A stretch of DNA of 40,932 nt from DASPJQ01 sp035299065 (GTDB lineage Bacteria > Bacteroidota > Bacteroidia > Flavobacteriales_D > UBA2798). The notes below the pieces were generated by a model. It saw only the letters and a program-made list of their open reading frames with translations, was not told the origin of the DNA and made no database searches. The stretch lies in NCBI GenBank assembly GCA_035299065.1, contig DATGXI010000184.1, forward strand, positions 1-40,932, written 5' to 3'. Numbering within the stretch: position 1 is the first letter of the stretch; every line of letters starts with the position of its first letter. Made by a program: the position numbers and the translations under genes. Shown here in pieces: positions 39,951-40,932 of this stretch.

Positions 39951-40322
39951 CTAATCTCCGGTTGGCTGAATATCGTTTGTTTCTACCATTAACATAACCG
40001 TTTTTTTAGGTGCACGCGGCCTGTGCATAACACCTTTTGGAATGGTCACACCCTGGTTTGGATTTAATTCAATGGTCCTGTCTTCCAAATCAATTAATAA
40101 CTGGCCTGATACCACGTAAAAAAATTCATCGTCATTGTCATGCTTGTGCCAATGGTACTCACCTTCCACAATACCCAAACGCACAACGCTGTTGTTTACT
40201 TCGGTTAATGTCTGGTTAAACCATTTGTGCGGATTTTCGGCCACTTCCTTGTTAATGTCCATGCGTTCAAGGTGTGCGAACTTGACGTTTAGGTTTGTTA
40301 CATAAGGGAATTCTTTTTCCAT
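39951..40322 (-). CDS. Cupin domain protein
   Basis: The 123-residue single-domain cupin starts MEKEFPYV at 40322. I rejected an in-frame ATG 18 bases upstream because it would overlap the preceding gene. The metal-binding motif is EGEYHWHKHDNDDEFFYVVSG, with His57, His59 and Glu66. The second motif ends in PKGVMHRPRA with His100. Small cupins of this type are often enzymes of unknown substrate or sugar/small-molecule binders. It is 4 bp after the CotH-like gene and 2 bp before the membrane protein, so the three form an operon. Confidence 0.87.
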   Translation of the reverse strand: MEKEFPYVTNLNVKFAHLERMDINKEVAENPHKWFNQTLTEVNNSVVRLGIVEGEYHWHKHDNDDEFFYVVSGQLLIDLEDRTIELNPNQGVTIPKGVMHRPRAPKKTVMLMVETNDIQPTGD

Positions 40323-40326
40323 GGCA

Positions 40327-40932
40327 TTATAATTTAGCAAAACGCATGTTTTTAACTGACTGGCCTTTGCTTGTTATTTTCACAACATACATACCGGTTG
40401 TACAGGCATGAATGTCCAATACGTTTTTCTTTGACTGGTTGCTTAATGCACCGTGCATAATTACTTTACCATTCAAATCAACAATTTCATAGGTGCAGTT
40501 TTGCACTACATACTCACCTTCATTCAATACCACCAGGTAATCGGTAGCGGGCGATGGATAAACACTAAAGCCCTTTCCTAAATCGTCAACCTGCGCGATG
40601 CCTACCGAGGTAGAATCAAAATAAGCCTTAAAGGTAACTGCTCCTGTTGAAAGCAAATCGTTGAATACGGGGTTAAGGGTATCGCTCAACAACACATTGT
40701 TTTCCCAATGCGAAAATGAATATCCCGGTGCCGGCAGCGCTTCAATTTTCACTGGTACTCCGTCAAAATAAACACCGTTCCACGGATAGGTATCGGGTTC
40801 AATTGTGCTGATGTGAATTTTACCGGCCCATGCAGGATAAACATCCAATGTCATGTCAACTTGTTGCGGCAAACCAAATGCACCCTGAATGTGGTTGCGC
40901 ACCTGCGGTGTGCGGCAACGCAACTCGTTCCT
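40327..40932 (-). CDS. CotH-like type IX-secreted protein, C-terminal fragment
   Basis: An open frame continues through the right window edge (codons read RNELRCRTPQ at the edge), so only the last 201 residues are seen. The first part matches the end of a CotH-kinase-like or lamin-tail architecture: VRNHIQGAFGLPQQV, KIHISTIEPDTYPW, FDGVPVKIEALPAPGYSF. In that architecture such a block follows the kinase-like domain (family recollection). The last 75 residues are a type IX sorting domain: FSVYPSPATDYLVV, YEIVDLNGKVIMHG, YVVKITSKG and a closing KNMRFAKL. The protein is therefore a surface or secreted protein. The cupin starts 4 bp after its stop. Confidence 0.82.
   Translation of the reverse strand, partial: RNELRCRTPQVRNHIQGAFGLPQQVDMTLDVYPAWAGKIHISTIEPDTYPWNGVYFDGVPVKIEALPAPGYSFSHWENNVLLSDTLNPVFNDLLSTGAVTFKAYFDSTSVGIAQVDDLGKGFSVYPSPATDYLVVLNEGEYVVQNCTYEIVDLNGKVIMHGALSNQSKKNVLDIHACTTGMYVVKITSKGQSVKNMRFAKL

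Overview
The window is chromosomal DNA of a Bacteroidota bacterium with moderate-to-low GC. Four things support this: secreted proteins with a type IX secretion C-terminal sorting domain, Bacteroidota-type promoters (TAnnTTTG at -7), signal peptides ending in ...AQ, and a complete nuoA-N cluster with a short NuoG. I cannot name a genus. No rRNA, tRNA, transposase, integrase, prophage or CRISPR array is visible.

Layout. 1-4610: an edge-truncated secreted protein, a TPR lipoprotein with a strong terminator, a deoxynucleoside kinase, a REP-like palindromic element and a small membrane protein. 4742-9011: an arginine island, with arginase and argS overlapping as TAATG on the minus strand, divergent from a promoter-preceded arginine decarboxylase. 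9086-13830: two related secreted DUF4412/GLPGLI-like proteins, a GNAT-like (Mom/Hef-type) protein, miaA, an MGMT-fold protein whose catalytic Cys is Ala, and a trans-polyprenyl diphosphate synthase. 14197-16868: a lipoprotein/membrane hybrid and a large secreted protein, both of unknown function. 17144-30324: fourteen co-directional genes nuoA-nuoN encoding respiratory complex I. 30501-35491: two overlapping paralogous TPR-transmembrane-coiled-coil proteins that end where a SpoIIE-type or kinase domain is usual, then a type IX-secreted protein. 35569-40932: membrane proteins, a FAD amine oxidase-like protein, an HPP protein, DoxX, an overlooked 46-residue lipoprotein, a cupin, and the C-terminus of a CotH-like type IX-secreted protein running off the right edge.

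The most unusual signal is non-coding. At least eleven intergenic sites carry tracts with strict 7-bp periodicity. The unit differs from tract to tract but is similar in style (GATRTGA, RRTTYCG, ATAATTG, GATTTAA and others). The tracts sit immediately beside, or include, stop or start codons, and four lie inside the nuo operon. Some are followed by a second conserved motif (GAGANACGGG then CTTTT-AAGC-CGG-TTTT), so they look like composite dispersed elements. They recall the heptanucleotide STRR repeats of heterocystous cyanobacteria.
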